A stretch of 42,498 nucleotides of DNA from Bacillota bacterium (GTDB lineage: Bacteria > Bacillota > Bacilli > Alicyclobacillales > SLC66): assembly GCA_021821185.1 (NCBI GenBank), contig JAKACU010000003.1, forward strand, positions 1 through 42,498. Direction: 5' to 3'. Made by a program: the position numbers and the translations under genes. Position 1 is the first letter of the stretch, and each line of letters starts with the position of its first letter. This document shows, piece by piece, positions 25,711 to 35,469 of this stretch. The notes under the pieces were generated by a model. The model did no database searches. It worked only from the letters and a program-made list of their open reading frames with translations, and was not told where the DNA came from.

Positions 25711-26445
25711 TTATACTCTGTCTCTTAGTTCATCGAGAATATCTTGCAACACATGTTGTGGATCCTTTGCTTGAGTAATAGGACGACCCACAACCAAATA
25801 ATCAGCACCACGTTGTTTGGCTTCAAACGGTGTCGCCGTGCGAGCCTGATCCTGCTTTTGTATCCCCTGTGGGCGAATACCTGGCACAAGTGCTTTTAGG
25901 CTCGGATAGTTGGCTTTGACAGCGACAAGTTCCTCTGCTGAACATACCACACCGTGAACATTCGCTTCACTCGCTACGTGTGCAAGTTCTAGGACCTGAT
26001 CAAGGAAATTTCCCTGACGCTGCATTGATAAAGGCATTGTACCTTGCGAAAGGCTAGTCAGATACGTAACAGCCAAAATTTTTGTCGCTGTTTTGCTTGT
26101 AGACGCTTCGTTTGCCTCATTTACTGCTGCACAAAGCATAGGCAAACCACCTAAAGCGTGAACTGTTAGCATGGATACCCCCATGGAAACTCCCTCTTTT
26201 ACAGCATAACGCACGGTGTTTGGTATATCCATAAACTTAAGATCAAGAAACACGGTCTTATCTTGGGCAAGTAATTTTTCCACAAACGAACGGCCCAAAG
26301 CCATGTATGCTTGCAGCCCAATCTTATAATGCGTACCTAAGTCCCCCAAGGTGGCAACGATATGTTGCACCTCTTGCACAGACGAGCTGTCTAATGCAAC
26401 GAATACAGGCGGTGTTTGTTGTTTTTTAAGATCATCTTGTAACAA
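25711..26445 (-). CDS. pyrF: Orotidine 5'-phosphate decarboxylase
   Basis: A 244-residue TIM-barrel enzyme that converts OMP to UMP. It shows VFVALDSSS (first aspartate), HYKIGLQAYM (lysine), VFLDLKFMDIPNTV with the catalytic D-x-K-x2-D triad, and the C-terminal phosphate-binding VPGIRPQG and GADYLVVGRPI. The start is a TTG at 26445 with AGGGGG nine bases upstream, lying just after the pyrD stop. A GTG at 26475 would overlap pyrD and lacks a ribosome site. The protein begins with a short polar extension (LQDDLKKQQ) before the first strand. Confidence 0.96.
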   Translation of the reverse strand: MLQDDLKKQQTPPVFVALDSSSVQEVQHIVATLGDLGTHYKIGLQAYMALGRSFVEKLLAQDKTVFLDLKFMDIPNTVRYAVKEGVSMGVSMLTVHALGGLPMLCAAVNEANEASTSKTATKILAVTYLTSLSQGTMPLSMQRQGNFLDQVLELAHVASEANVHGVVCSAEELVAVKANYPSLKALVPGIRPQGIQKQDQARTATPFEAKQRGADYLVVGRPITQAKDPQHVLQDILDELRDRV

Positions 26446-26458
26446 CTTAGAGTTCCCC

Positions 26459-27391
26459 CTAGCTTCGTGCTGCACCGATAAGATCTGTCACTTTCTTTAC
26501 TCCGTGATGGTCGCACCATATTGCAAGTTCATCAATGATACGCGGGCAAGCCATAGGATCGGTAAAATTGGCCGTGCCTACTTGTACAGCCGAAGCACCT
26601 GCCATCAAAAATTCGACCACATCGCGGCCTGTCCGAATACCACCAATTCCAAGAACAGGAACCTGAACCTTACTGCTTACCTCATACACCATACGCACAG
26701 CGACAGGTTTAATCGCAGGACCAGACAACCCGCCAATACCGTTGGCAAGAAGTGGCCGCCTCTTTTCAATGTCGATCTGCATACCGATCAACGTATTGAT
26801 CAGTGAAATCGCATCTGCTCCAGCATCTTCGACAGCTAAGGCCATTTCTACGATGTCCGCTACGTTGGGGGATAGTTTGACGATCAAAGGAACCCTCGTG
26901 ACAGATTTGATCGCACGTACCATGCCCGCAGCCATATCAGGATCGGTACCAAATTGAATACCACCGCACTTGACGTTCGGGCAAGAAATATTTAATTCAA
27001 TAGCCGACACATCTGTGCTTTCATTCAGTCTTTCCACAACTTCCACGTAGTCTTCCACAGCCGTACCAGCCACGTTAACAATGACTGGCAAGCGAGGGTA
27101 TTGACGAAAACGTGGCAATTCCTCGTGAATAACCTGCGTCACACCTGGATTTTGCAGACCGATAGAATTCAGCATCCCTGCAGGTGTTTCTGCAAGTCGG
27201 GGTGCTTTATTGCCGGAACGTTCTTCAAGTGTGGTGGCTTTGACGACGACAGCTCCAAGGAGATCAAGATCGTAGAAACCTGCCATCTCTTGCCCGAAAG
27301 AAAAACATCCCGATGCTGGCATCACAGGATTTTTCAGCGTCAAAGAGAGAAACTTCACTTGCAAATCGACTGAGTTAGGCGATTTATTCAT
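26459..27391 (-). CDS. pyrD: Dihydroorotate dehydrogenase class 1B, catalytic subunit
   Basis: A 310-residue FMN enzyme that oxidises dihydroorotate to orotate. Key parts are [22 protein letters not shown], the catalytic loop [11 protein letters not shown] with the active cysteine expected in class 1B, KLSPNV, and the FMN phosphate site [10 protein letters not shown]. It pairs with PyrK, which passes electrons to NAD+. The ATG at 27391 has a near-perfect AGGAGGTGA ribosome site inside pyrK and overlaps pyrK by eight bases. Such overlap fits stoichiometric production of a heterotetramer. Confidence 0.97.
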   Translation of the reverse strand: MNKSPNSVDLQVKFLSLTLKNPVMPASGCFSFGQEMAGFYDLDLLGAVVVKATTLEERSGNKAPRLAETPAGMLNSIGLQNPGVTQVIHEELPRFRQYPRLPVIVNVAGTAVEDYVEVVERLNESTDVSAIELNISCPNVKCGGIQFGTDPDMAAGMVRAIKSVTRVPLIVKLSPNVADIVEMALAVEDAGADAISLINTLIGMQIDIEKRRPLLANGIGGLSGPAIKPVAVRMVYEVSSKVQVPVLGIGGIRTGRDVVEFLMAGASAVQVGTANFTDPMACPRIIDELAIWCDHHGVKKVTDLIGAARS

Positions 27392-28163
27392 CAAAAATCA
27401 CCTCCTCAGCTAAAAAGACTGGTCCTTCTTTACAAGTTTTTCGATTGACAACCTTGCCGTCTCTAGCAATCGGATGAACACAGCCCACACAAATACCGAT
27501 GCCGCAACCCATTCGCTCTTCTAAGGATAAGTACCCCGCTATGTTGCGATCTTTCATGACCCGTTGCACAGCTTTTAACATGGGGGTCGGTCCGCATGCA
27601 TAGTAACGATCGATACCCACACAAAAATCCTCAGTCAAGAGTTGCGTTACAAAACCATGTTGCCCGATACTGCCATCTTCCGTTGCAACGAAAAGCGACC
27701 CACAATCAGACAATTCATCAAGCAATATGGCTTGCGCTTGCGTTGCAAAACCAAGCGCAGAAACGACGCGAACCTGACTTTCATGAAATTGTCTTGCAAG
27801 TTCTACGAGCGGCGGCACACCAATGCCGCCACCAATTAAAAGTACATTTTTATCTCCTTCGTGAGCAGGAAAGCCGTGACCCAATGGGCCAAGCACATCC
27901 ACCTGATCCCCTGCTTTAAGGCGTATCAAGCGTTTGGTTCCCTCACCTTGTGCACGATATACCACCGTAATGTGATTGTTTTCTACATCTGCCGCACATA
28001 AGGAGAGCGGTCTGCGCAAGGTAAAATCAAACGAATCGGTCACACGAAAGTGTAGAAATTGTCCCGGCTCATACCCAAGCGATAAATCTGTGGGTGACTC
28101 AAACGTGAGCAAATAAACGTCAGCCGTCAAGGCTTTTTGTGAAATTACTGATACGTATCCCAT
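27384..28163 (-). CDS. pyrK: Dihydroorotate dehydrogenase electron transfer subunit
   Basis: A 259-residue ferredoxin-reductase-like subunit. It has an FAD-binding barrel with TLRRPLSLC (FAD motif RxxS type), an NAD-binding part with [16 protein letters not shown] and [13 protein letters not shown], and a C-terminal [2Fe-2S] site in [17 protein letters not shown] with a fourth cysteine in KTCKEGP. It carries electrons from PyrD FMN through FAD and the cluster to NAD+. The ATG at 28163 has GAGGTGG seven bases upstream; the GTG at 28172 sits on that ribosome site. The 3' end overlaps pyrD. Confidence 0.96.
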   Translation of the reverse strand: MGYVSVISQKALTADVYLLTFESPTDLSLGYEPGQFLHFRVTDSFDFTLRRPLSLCAADVENNHITVVYRAQGEGTKRLIRLKAGDQVDVLGPLGHGFPAHEGDKNVLLIGGGIGVPPLVELARQFHESQVRVVSALGFATQAQAILLDELSDCGSLFVATEDGSIGQHGFVTQLLTEDFCVGIDRYYACGPTPMLKAVQRVMKDRNIAGYLSLEERMGCGIGICVGCVHPIARDGKVVNRKTCKEGPVFLAEEVIFDE

Positions 28164-28174
28164 GACACCCACCT

Positions 28175-31100
28175 CTAATGACTTGCAGCCCGTAATGGCG
28201 TGGTTGAAAACCGAAGGGCTGTTAATACATCAAACACCGCCTTAGCCGTATCAAGGGATGTTAGACAAGGAATCGCATGTTCAACAGCCTCACGTCGGAT
28301 ACGAAAACCATCGCGTTCAGGTTTTCTCCCGCGCGTCAGCGTATTGATAACCATCGTGGCTACACCACCGCGAATGAGATCGAGCAAGGAAGGTTCTCCT
28401 GAAGAGATTTTATTGACAACGTGAGCCACGATACCATAGCGTTCAAGAAAACTCGCCGTGCCTTCTGTAGCATAGATCTGAAACCCAAGTGTCGCAAGCC
28501 CGCGCAAAATGGGGAGTGCTTCTAACTTATCCTTATCGGCGATCGTCGCAATGATCGCACCGCGGTCAGGAAAACGAAAACCAGCTGCCAGCATACCTTT
28601 ATACAGCGCCTTAGAAAATGTGGTATCCGTCCCCATGACTTCACCTGTTGATTTCATCTCGGGCCCTAAAAACACGTCGACTTCGCGCAATTTGGCGAAA
28701 GAAAACACAGGTACTTTTACCGATACTAAATCTGTTGCGGGAACTAAGCCTGTTTTGTAACCCAAGTCGCGAAGACGTTGCCCCATAACAGCTTTCATCG
28801 CCACATCGACCATCTTTATACCGGTCACTTTGCTCAAAAAAGGAATGGTGCGCGACGAACGCGGGTTGACCTCCAGCACATAGACATTTCCTGCATGGAC
28901 GACAAATTGAATGTTGACCAAACCGATCACGTGCAGTCCGCGGGCAATTTGAATCGTGTCATCCACAATTTTCTGCTGAATCTCCGATGAGAGTGACTGT
29001 GCAGGATACACAGCAATCGAGTCACCTGAGTGGACTCCAGCACGTTCCACATGTTCCATAATCCCCGGGATGACTACCGTGTCCCCGTCCGATATCGCGT
29101 CTACTTCCACTTCGGTTCCCGTGAGATAACGATCAATTAAAACAGGATGTTCAGCAGACGCCTGCACAGCCTCTTTCATATAATCCTGCAATTCGTTTTG
29201 TGAATAAACGATCTGCATGGCACGGCCGCCTAAAACATAGGAAGGACGCACGAGAACAGGAAACTGTAAATCGTTCGCTGCGGCGATCGCTTCCTCCAAA
29301 TTCGTCACAGCGTGACCTGCAGGCCGTAAAATATCTAACTCCGTCAAAAGATCATCAAATTTCTCGCGATTTTCAGCACGATCAATGTCTTGCACGGATG
29401 TCCCGAGAATGGTAACGCCACGGCTTGCCAAAGGTTGGGCCAAATTGATCGCTGTCTGTCCACCAAATTGCACGATAACACCAAGTGGTTTCTCTCGTTC
29501 AATCACATGCATTACATCTTCAACAAAAAGAGGTTCAAAGTAGAGGCGGCTTGACATGTTAAAGTCGGTCGACACAGTTTCTGGATTGTTATTAATCACG
29601 ATCGATTCATACCCATGATCTGTCAATGCAAGTGAGGCGTGTACAGAGCAATAGTCAAATTCGATGCCCTGTCCGATGCGAATTGGACCCGATCCAAGGA
29701 CAAGCACCTTTTGCGCGGTCGATTCCTTTACTTCATCTTCGCGTTCATACGTCGAGTAATAATATGGAGTTTGGGCGCTAAATTCAGCGGCACACGTATC
29801 TACCATTTTATACACTGGACGCAGCGCTAACGCTTCACGACGTTCTCGAATCGCCGTTTCCGATTGTCCTACTAGCCTTGCGATATAGCGATCTGGAAAT
29901 CCATTGCGTTTGGCTTGATACAACATTTCATCCGTCAAACCGGTTTGTACATTTCTCGACAACTCGAGAATCTGTCTAAACTTATATAAGAAAAACGGAT
30001 CTATCCGGGTGACTTCGTACAACTCTTCGATCGTTGCATCGCGCTCAAGCAACTCATAGACAACAAATAATCGTTCATCATCAGGTTTTTGCACACGTTG
30101 CCACAGGGTTTCTGTCGACACTTCTTTGACAGACGGCAATGTTAAACAATCAAGCCCTATCTCAAGAGACCGGACAGCTTTCATGAACGATTCTTCAAAT
30201 GATCGTCCCAAGGCCATCACTTCACCCGTGGCTTTCATCTGTGTACCGAGGTGGCGTTCTGCACTGGCAAACTTGTCAAACGGCCAACGCGGAATCTTCG
30301 TAACGATATAATCGAGAGCAGGTTCAAAACAGGCATACGTCTGACCCGTAATCGGATTGATCAGTTCATCCAACGTATAGCCCAAAGCAATTTTCGACGC
30401 CATTTTTGCGATCGGATAGCCTGTCGCTTTTGAAGCTAAAGCACTAGAACGACTCACCCGAGGATTGACTTCGATAACGTAGTATTGTTTGGAAAATGGA
30501 TCGAGCGCAAACTGTATATTGCATCCACCTTCGATGCCAAGAGCACGAATGATTCGCAAGCTAGCGGCGCGAAGCATCTGATACTCTTGATCTGTCAAGG
30601 TTTGACTTGGCGCCACAACGATACTGTCTCCTGTATGAACGCCGACAGGATCGATATTTTCCATATTGCAGATCACGATACAATTGTCTGCATGATCGCG
30701 CATCACTTCATATTCCAATTCTTTGCATCCTGCAATACTGCGTTCAACTAACACTTGCGTGATCGGAGATAACGTCAAACCAAGTTCGACCAAAGAGAAA
30801 AATTCTTCTTGCGTCGTAGCAATTCCGCCGCCTGTTCCACCCAAGGTATATGCGGGTCGAATGATGATCGGCAAACCGATGCGTTGAAGAAACTCACGCG
30901 CTTCTTCCATCGTAGTCACGATAGCGCTATCTGGAATTGGCTCACCTAACTGATTCATCAAATCACGAAACTTTTCACGATCTTCCGCCATTTTAATCGA
31001 TTCAAGAGATGTACCCAATAACCGCACGCGTTGTTCGTCTAAGACGCCCGATTCGGCCAATGCAACAGCCAAATTGAGTCCTGTCTGACCACCCAACGTA

Positions 31101-31363
31101 GCCAACAACCCATCAGGCCGTTCCTTACGAATAATCTGGGAGAGAAATTCAACATTTAAAGGTTCCACATAGACACGATCAGCAATATCAGGGTCTGTCA
31201 TGATCGTCGCGGGGTTTGAATTCACAAGAACTACCCGAATACCCTCATCTTTTAGCGATTGGCAAGCTTGTGTACCGGCATAATCAAACTCGGCCGCTTG
31301 ACCGATAACGATCGGCCCTGACCCAATCACAAGGATCGACGTAATATCGTCATGCTTTGGCAA
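28175..31363 (-). CDS. carB: Carbamoyl phosphate synthase large subunit
   Basis: A 1062-residue protein with two ATP-grasp halves, which phosphorylate bicarbonate and then carbamate, an oligomerisation region between them, and a C-terminal allosteric MGS domain (about 930-1062). The first half opens with [19 protein letters not shown] and the second with [19 protein letters not shown]. The TTG at 31363 is chosen because AAGGGGG lies eight bases upstream and the resulting start [16 protein letters not shown] matches the family. It overlaps carA by 14 bases. The ORF as far as 31390 would begin inside carA. It supplies carbamoyl phosphate to PyrB and probably also to arginine synthesis if no second copy exists. 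Confidence 0.97.
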   Translation of the reverse strand: MPKHDDITSILVIGSGPIVIGQAAEFDYAGTQACQSLKDEGIRVVLVNSNPATIMTDPDIADRVYVEPLNVEFLSQIIRKERPDGLLATLGGQTGLNLAVALAESGVLDEQRVRLLGTSLESIKMAEDREKFRDLMNQLGEPIPDSAIVTTMEEAREFLQRIGLPIIIRPAYTLGGTGGGIATTQEEFFSLVELGLTLSPITQVLVERSIAGCKELEYEVMRDHADNCIVICNMENIDPVGVHTGDSIVVAPSQTLTDQEYQMLRAASLRIIRALGIEGGCNIQFALDPFSKQYYVIEVNPRVSRSSALASKATGYPIAKMASKIALGYTLDELINPITGQTYACFEPALDYIVTKIPRWPFDKFASAERHLGTQMKATGEVMALGRSFEESFMKAVRSLEIGLDCLTLPSVKEVSTETLWQRVQKPDDERLFVVYELLERDATIEELYEVTRIDPFFLYKFRQILELSRNVQTGLTDEMLYQAKRNGFPDRYIARLVGQSETAIRERREALALRPVYKMVDTCAAEFSAQTPYYYSTYEREDEVKESTAQKVLVLGSGPIRIGQGIEFDYCSVHASLALTDHGYESIVINNNPETVSTDFNMSSRLYFEPLFVEDVMHVIEREKPLGVIVQFGGQTAINLAQPLASRGVTILGTSVQDIDRAENREKFDDLLTELDILRPAGHAVTNLEEAIAAANDLQFPVLVRPSYVLGGRAMQIVYSQNELQDYMKEAVQASAEHPVLIDRYLTGTEVEVDAISDGDTVVIPGIMEHVERAGVHSGDSIAVYPAQSLSSEIQQKIVDDTIQIARGLHVIGLVNIQFVVHAGNVYVLEVNPRSSRTIPFLSKVTGIKMVDVAMKAVMGQRLRDLGYKTGLVPATDLVSVKVPVFSFAKLREVDVFLGPEMKSTGEVMGTDTTFSKALYKGMLAAGFRFPDRGAIIATIADKDKLEALPILRGLATLGFQIYATEGTASFLERYGIVAHVVNKISSGEPSLLDLIRGGVATMVINTLTRGRKPERDGFRIRREAVEHAIPCLTSLDTAKAVFDVLTALRFSTTPLRAASH

Positions 31364-32447
31364 TGTTCTTGCCCCCTTCCCAAAATGCATCGATCATCGT
31401 TAGAAAATCATCAAACAAATAGTCGCTATCATCAGGGCCTGGACGAGCCTCTGGGTGATACTGAACAGAAAATGCAGATTTGACTTTATGGCTGACGCCC
31501 TCGACAGAACCATCATTTTGATTGACATGCGTAAGCTCTAAGTCGGTATTGGCTAACGAATCAGCGCGTACCACAAAACCGTGGTTTTGCGATGTGATAT
31601 ACACTCGATTGGTTGTCAGGTCCTTGACCGGATGGTTGGCACCACGATGACCAAACTGCAACTTTTCAGTCGTCGCTCCACAAGCTAACGAAAGCAACTG
31701 GTGTCCCATACAAATGCCGAAGATCGGGACATGACCTAACAATTCCTGGATCACCGAGACTACGGACGCCAGATCTTCCGGATCTCCCGGACCATTGCTT
31801 AGCATAATGCCTTTTGGTCCCCAAGCCATAATTTCTTGAACCGTGGAAAAGGCAGGTAGTACTACAATATCACAACCGCGTTCACGCAGAGAGCGAAGCG
31901 TTCCCATTTTCGTGCCAAAATCAAGAAGCACGATCCGTCGACCGTCAGCCGGAACACGGTACGCTGACTTCGTCGTCACTTGCGCCACTTGATCTTTGGG
32001 GAGATTAAAATGCAACAACCGATCAAGCAGTTCGTCAACTGGTGTATCAAGCGTCGTGATCACGCCACGCATCGTTCCATGTACGCGCAGCGTTCTTGTG
32101 AGTTGCCTTGTATCGATACCAGAAATGCCAATGACATTCTCTTGTTTCAAATAGTCATCTAAACTCAACTGACTGCGATAATGACTGGGATATTGTGCCG
32201 CCTCGCGCACGATAAAACCTCGCACATGCGATTTTGTGCTTTCAATGTCATCCATATTGCAACCATAATTGCCGACAAGCGGATACGTCATCGTCACAAT
32301 CTGACCATAGTAGGAAGGATCCGTGAGTACCTCTTGGTAGCCGACCATTCCTGTATTAAATACAACTTCACCGAAAGACTCGCCACTGGCCCCAAAGCTG
32401 ACGCCTGCAAAAAGCGTTCCATCTTCAAGCAACAAACGTGCTTCCAT
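31350..32447 (-). CDS. carA: Carbamoyl phosphate synthase small subunit (glutaminase)
   Basis: A 365-residue class I glutamine amidotransferase subunit. The N-terminal domain has [22 protein letters not shown] and the channel region [10 protein letters not shown]. The C-terminal glutaminase has [10 protein letters not shown], the nucleophile [20 protein letters not shown], and the histidine/glutamate pair in [10 protein letters not shown]. It supplies ammonia to CarB through an internal tunnel. The ATG is preceded by GGGAGGGG. It lies 19 bases after pyrC and overlaps carB. Confidence 0.97.
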   Translation of the reverse strand: MEARLLLEDGTLFAGVSFGASGESFGEVVFNTGMVGYQEVLTDPSYYGQIVTMTYPLVGNYGCNMDDIESTKSHVRGFIVREAAQYPSHYRSQLSLDDYLKQENVIGISGIDTRQLTRTLRVHGTMRGVITTLDTPVDELLDRLLHFNLPKDQVAQVTTKSAYRVPADGRRIVLLDFGTKMGTLRSLRERGCDIVVLPAFSTVQEIMAWGPKGIMLSNGPGDPEDLASVVSVIQELLGHVPIFGICMGHQLLSLACGATTEKLQFGHRGANHPVKDLTTNRVYITSQNHGFVVRADSLANTDLELTHVNQNDGSVEGVSHKVKSAFSVQYHPEARPGPDDSDYLFDDFLTMIDAFWEGGKNIAKA

Positions 32448-32466
32448 AGGTTATCCCCTCCCTCTC

Positions 32467-33744
32467 TTATAAGATATCATGGACTAGCTGCCCAGCATGG
32501 TAGGTTACAAGTGGCCATCCGACCAGTGACTTACCATAAAACGGTGTAGCCTTACCCTTCGAGTGAAACAACCTCGGGTTGACAACCCGTGTCGTATACG
32601 GGTCAATCACAGTAAGGTCTGCCTGCCCGCCCTCTTGCAAACGGCCACCAGGCAGATGAAAAAGTTGTGCAGGGAGGGAAGACATACGCCGAACAAGTTC
32701 CACAAGGGGCATCAGGCCACTTTGCACGAACGCCGTATAAAGTAACGGGAAACTAATTTCAAGCCCAACAAAGCCATTAGACGCCTTATCGATGGCAAGA
32801 GCCTTCTCCTCTTGTGTATGTGGCGCATGATCCGTTGCGATGATGTCAAGTGTTCCATCAAGAAACCCCTGTACGCAAGCTATCCGATCAGCTTCACAGC
32901 GCAAGGGAGGATTTACTTTGGCATGTGCGCCCAATGTTTTTACCGCCTGATCCGTTAAGAGCAAATGATGGGGCGCCACTTCCGCCGTCACATGAATACC
33001 TTGGCGTTTTGCCTCGCGAACCGCATGTACGGCTGTTTCAGGACTCACATGACAAATGTGCACATGAGCTCCCGTCGCTTTAGCCAATAAAAGATCGCGA
33101 GCGATCATAACACTTTCCGCTTCTGTTGGGATACCTTGAACGCCGAGTTCACGGGACACATCCCCCTCATGCATCACGCCATGACGCGACAACAGTTCGT
33201 CTTCCGCATGAACGGCGATCGGTACGCCCAGTGTTTTTGCGAGAAGTAAAGCTTCTTTCATGATAGCGGCTGATTGCACACCCCGCCCATCATCTGAAAA
33301 AGCAACCGCACCCGCATCTTGTAAAGCACGAAAGTCCGTTACCTGTTCTCCTTTGGATCCCTTCGTTACTGCAGCGATCGGATGCACCGTAGCGTACCCA
33401 TGGCGTTTTGCTTCATTGACGATATAGCGTACGATTTCCGGATCATCTGTTACAGGTGACGTGTTAGGCATACTGCACACGCGTGAAAATCCTCCAGCGG
33501 CTGCCGCATGCGTACCGGTTTCAATCGTTTCTTTATGGGTAAAACCAGGTTCCCGTAAATGCACGTGGACATCGATCAATCCAGGCAGTACGTACAAGTC
33601 ACGCATATCGCGCACCGTATGTCCTGTTGCAGACAATGCATGTCCGATACGCGAAATAACATCTCCCTCCATCAAGATGTCAGCGACCTGTACCGTGCCT
33701 TGTACAGGATCGACCACATAACCACCTTGCAATAAAGTGCCCAT
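32467..33744 (-). CDS. pyrC: Dihydroorotase
   Basis: A 425-residue class I amidohydrolase that cyclises carbamoyl aspartate to dihydroorotate. The zinc ligands are visible in DVHVHLREPGF, a conserved region with FSDDGRG, HAEDE and HICHVS, and the catalytic aspartate in ATDHAPHT. C-terminal strands contain GQADLTVIDP. The ATG has GGAGG eight bases upstream. It sits between pyrB and carA, as expected. Confidence 0.97.
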   Translation of the reverse strand: MGTLLQGGYVVDPVQGTVQVADILMEGDVISRIGHALSATGHTVRDMRDLYVLPGLIDVHVHLREPGFTHKETIETGTHAAAAGGFSRVCSMPNTSPVTDDPEIVRYIVNEAKRHGYATVHPIAAVTKGSKGEQVTDFRALQDAGAVAFSDDGRGVQSAAIMKEALLLAKTLGVPIAVHAEDELLSRHGVMHEGDVSRELGVQGIPTEAESVMIARDLLLAKATGAHVHICHVSPETAVHAVREAKRQGIHVTAEVAPHHLLLTDQAVKTLGAHAKVNPPLRCEADRIACVQGFLDGTLDIIATDHAPHTQEEKALAIDKASNGFVGLEISFPLLYTAFVQSGLMPLVELVRRMSSLPAQLFHLPGGRLQEGGQADLTVIDPYTTRVVNPRLFHSKGKATPFYGKSLVGWPLVTYHAGQLVHDIL

Positions 33745-33768
33745 TGCCTTGCCTCCTCTATCAGTTCG

Positions 33769-34686
33769 CTATCCCTTCACGACCGCTCGCTTCAATAATG
33801 CCATGCGCACGGGTACACCATAATGAGTTTGTCGAAAATACGCAGCGCGCGGATCTTGATCAACCGCTTGCGTAATTTCACCTAGCCTCGGCAACGGATG
33901 CATGATGATCGAGCGTTGCCCCATCAATTCAAGAATCGATTCATCAATAATGTACGCATCTCGGCTCATCTCGTATTGTTCGAGCGTTGGAAAACGTTCT
34001 TTCTGTACCCTTGTCTGATATAACACGTCGGCTTTTTTTGCTGCCACATGCAAATCCTGCTCAAATTCTACGCGCACGCCTCGCGACGAGGCATATTCGA
34101 TGACATCAGCCGGCATAGGTGTTGTTTGCGGGGCCGTGCAAATCAACCGAATGCCAGGAAATTGACTTAGCATGTACACCAAGGAATGAACCGTACGCCC
34201 GTACATCAAATCCCCAATCATAGCTATCGTTACATCTTCTGTGCGCCCAATTTCCCGATATATCGTGAAAAGATCAAGCAACGCCTGTGTTGGATGCTCC
34301 CCAGCCCCGTCACCCGCTGACAAGACGGGAACCTGACTCACAAGTGCCGCACGCGAAGCAGCGCCAATCTCATAATGACGAAGAACAATGACGTCTGCAT
34401 AACCACTTACTACACGAATTGTGTCTTCCAAAGTTTCCCCTTTGATAGCAGAAGAAAATTCACGAGCATTTTCTGTGCTGATCACATGGCCCCCCAACCG
34501 ATGCATGGCCGTTTCAAAAGACAGGCGGGTACGAGTCGACGGTTCAAAAAATAACGCCGCCATAATTTTCCCGTCTAAAAGCCGGCTGCCGCCTTGTGAG
34601 AGTATGTTTTGCATGGCACTCGCCTCTTCAAGCAGCGACTGCAGTTGATCCTTCGTGAACGCCTTAGCACTAATCACGTGATTCAT
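33769..34686 (-). CDS. pyrB: Aspartate carbamoyltransferase catalytic subunit
   Basis: A 305-residue enzyme that condenses carbamoyl phosphate with aspartate. It has the carbamoyl-phosphate motif FFEPSTRTRLSFETAM, the 80s loop in FSSAIKGETLEDT with the lysine, HPTQALLDLFTI, and the C-terminal HPLPRLGEI. The ATG at 34686 has AGGGGG seven bases upstream; the ORF start at 34704 encodes MSGGFV through that ribosome site and is rejected. No pyrI regulatory subunit is present, the usual case in Bacilli. It lies 38 bases after pyrR, with no second attenuator in the gap and no pyrP uracil permease. Confidence 0.97.
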   Translation of the reverse strand: MNHVISAKAFTKDQLQSLLEEASAMQNILSQGGSRLLDGKIMAALFFEPSTRTRLSFETAMHRLGGHVISTENAREFSSAIKGETLEDTIRVVSGYADVIVLRHYEIGAASRAALVSQVPVLSAGDGAGEHPTQALLDLFTIYREIGRTEDVTIAMIGDLMYGRTVHSLVYMLSQFPGIRLICTAPQTTPMPADVIEYASSRGVRVEFEQDLHVAAKKADVLYQTRVQKERFPTLEQYEMSRDAYIIDESILELMGQRSIIMHPLPRLGEITQAVDQDPRAAYFRQTHYGVPVRMALLKRAVVKG

Positions 34687-34724
34687 TACAAAACCCCCTG
34701 ACATACGTTGCTCATCTTTCCGAG

Positions 34725-35282
34725 TTACTTTTTCAGGTAAACACCGTCTTTTAAATCAATTTCGGTTACAAGAACCTGGACACGTTCTGTTCGTGCCGTA
34801 GGAATGTTTTTGCCAATATAATCAGGACGAATCGGTAACTCCCGATGGCCTCGATCAATCAGCACGGCTAACTGAATCAAATCAGGACGAGCCGTGCTCG
34901 TCAATGCATCCAATGCGGCACGAACAGTTCTTCCCGTAAAAAGCACATCATCGACGAGCACAATGGATTTGGCATCAATCAAAGGTACAAATTCGTGACC
35001 AAGCGATGCATTATGCTGTCTGATCCCGGTTTGATCATCAATAATCAAACGGTCATCACGATAGTGCGAAATATCGATAGCAAAATGCGGAATGGAGTAA
35101 CCCTCCAATTCTTGGATTTTTTGTGCTAAACGATCGGCCAATACCGAACCGCGCGTGTGAATACCGCACAAAACCAAACGGTCAAGTTCACTGATGCGCT
35201 CTACAATTTCGTAAGCGATACGGGATAAAGCTCTGCGCATACTCTCCGCATCGAGCAACGTAATTTCCCCTGGTACTTTCAC
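34725..35282 (-). CDS. pyrR: Bifunctional pyr operon attenuation protein/uracil phosphoribosyltransferase PyrR
   Basis: A 185-residue protein of the phosphoribosyltransferase fold. It has LVLCGIHTRGSVLADRLAQ at the N-terminus and the PRPP motif VLVDDVLFTGRTVRAAL in the middle, followed by DRGHRELPIRPDYIGKNIPT, the basic surface used for RNA binding. With UMP bound, PyrR binds a hairpin in the pyr leader and favours termination; it also has weak uracil phosphoribosyltransferase activity. The start is a GTG with GGGGGTGG seven bases upstream. The PyrR target, leader terminator and promoter all lie just upstream, so it is autoregulated with the operon. Confidence 0.96.
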   Translation of the reverse strand: MKVPGEITLLDAESMRRALSRIAYEIVERISELDRLVLCGIHTRGSVLADRLAQKIQELEGYSIPHFAIDISHYRDDRLIIDDQTGIRQHNASLGHEFVPLIDAKSIVLVDDVLFTGRTVRAALDALTSTARPDLIQLAVLIDRGHRELPIRPDYIGKNIPTARTERVQVLVTEIDLKDGVYLKK

Positions 35283-35310
35283 TTATCATCCACCCCCAGA
35301 AACGAAAGAC

Positions 35311-35340
35311 AAAAAAGGCTACCTTCCAAGGAAGGTAGCC
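35311..35340 (-). terminator. pyr leader attenuator terminator
   Basis: GGCTACCTTC pairs perfectly with GAAGGTAGCC (35317-35326 and 35331-35340) with a four-base loop, followed on the minus strand by a run of six T. It lies between the pyr promoter and pyrR, where Bacilli place the PyrR-controlled terminator. Confidence 0.85.
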
Positions 35341-35375
35341 CTCAAGATACGCCAAAATAATGCTACGCATATCAT
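35319..35375 (-). CDS. Possible 18-residue pyr leader peptide
   Basis: ATG at 35375, 18 codons, then TAG inside the 5' arm-to-3' arm of the terminator stem. The peptide reads MICVALFWRILRATFLGR. AAGGA lies nine bases upstream and is identical to the 3' strand of the lower stem of the PyrR hairpin. It may be a chance ORF: no homology can be claimed and the codons are not conserved in any way I can test. It is listed because its ribosome site and stop are both placed within regulatory RNA structures. Confidence 0.25.
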   Translation of the reverse strand: MICVALFWRILRATFLGR

Positions 35376-35384
35376 GTCGCCGTT

Positions 35385-35417
35385 TCCTTGCAAGTCTCTC
35401 TGTACTTGCTTAAAGGA
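35385..35417 (-). promoter_or_regulatory. PyrR-binding hairpin (anti-antiterminator) in the pyr leader
   Basis: On the minus strand the RNA can form a lower stem UCCUU/AAGGA, a three-base 5' bulge (UAA), an upper stem GCAAGU/ACUUGC and a CAGAGA hexaloop closed by A-G. This fits the PyrR binding-loop rule (ARUCCNGNGAGGYU) at most positions: the CNGNGA loop is exact, but the C-G closing pair is A-G here. The purine-containing bulge in the lower stem is also as expected. It lies between the promoter and the terminator. Confidence 0.75.
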
Positions 35418-35432
35418 CCCATAATTTTTTTC

Positions 35433-35461
35433 ATTATAACAAAGCCCCGGAACAGGGTCAA
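35433..35461 (-). promoter_or_regulatory. Sigma-A promoter of the pyr operon
   Basis: TTGACC (35461-35456), exactly 17 bases, then a perfect TATAAT (35438-35433). It lies between the rluD stop and the PyrR hairpin, giving a leader of about 140 bases before pyrR. Confidence 0.85.
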
Positions 35462-35469
35462 TCATCGTG

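Noticed and set aside
34687..34724. Second PyrR attenuator between pyrR and pyrB
   Set aside because: The gap is only 38 bases, too short for hairpin and terminator, and no matching loop was seen.
35188..35370. 60-codon minus-strand frame starting in the pyr leader
   Set aside because: It runs through the terminator and into pyrR out of frame. The pyrR start and motifs are certain, so this frame is incidental.
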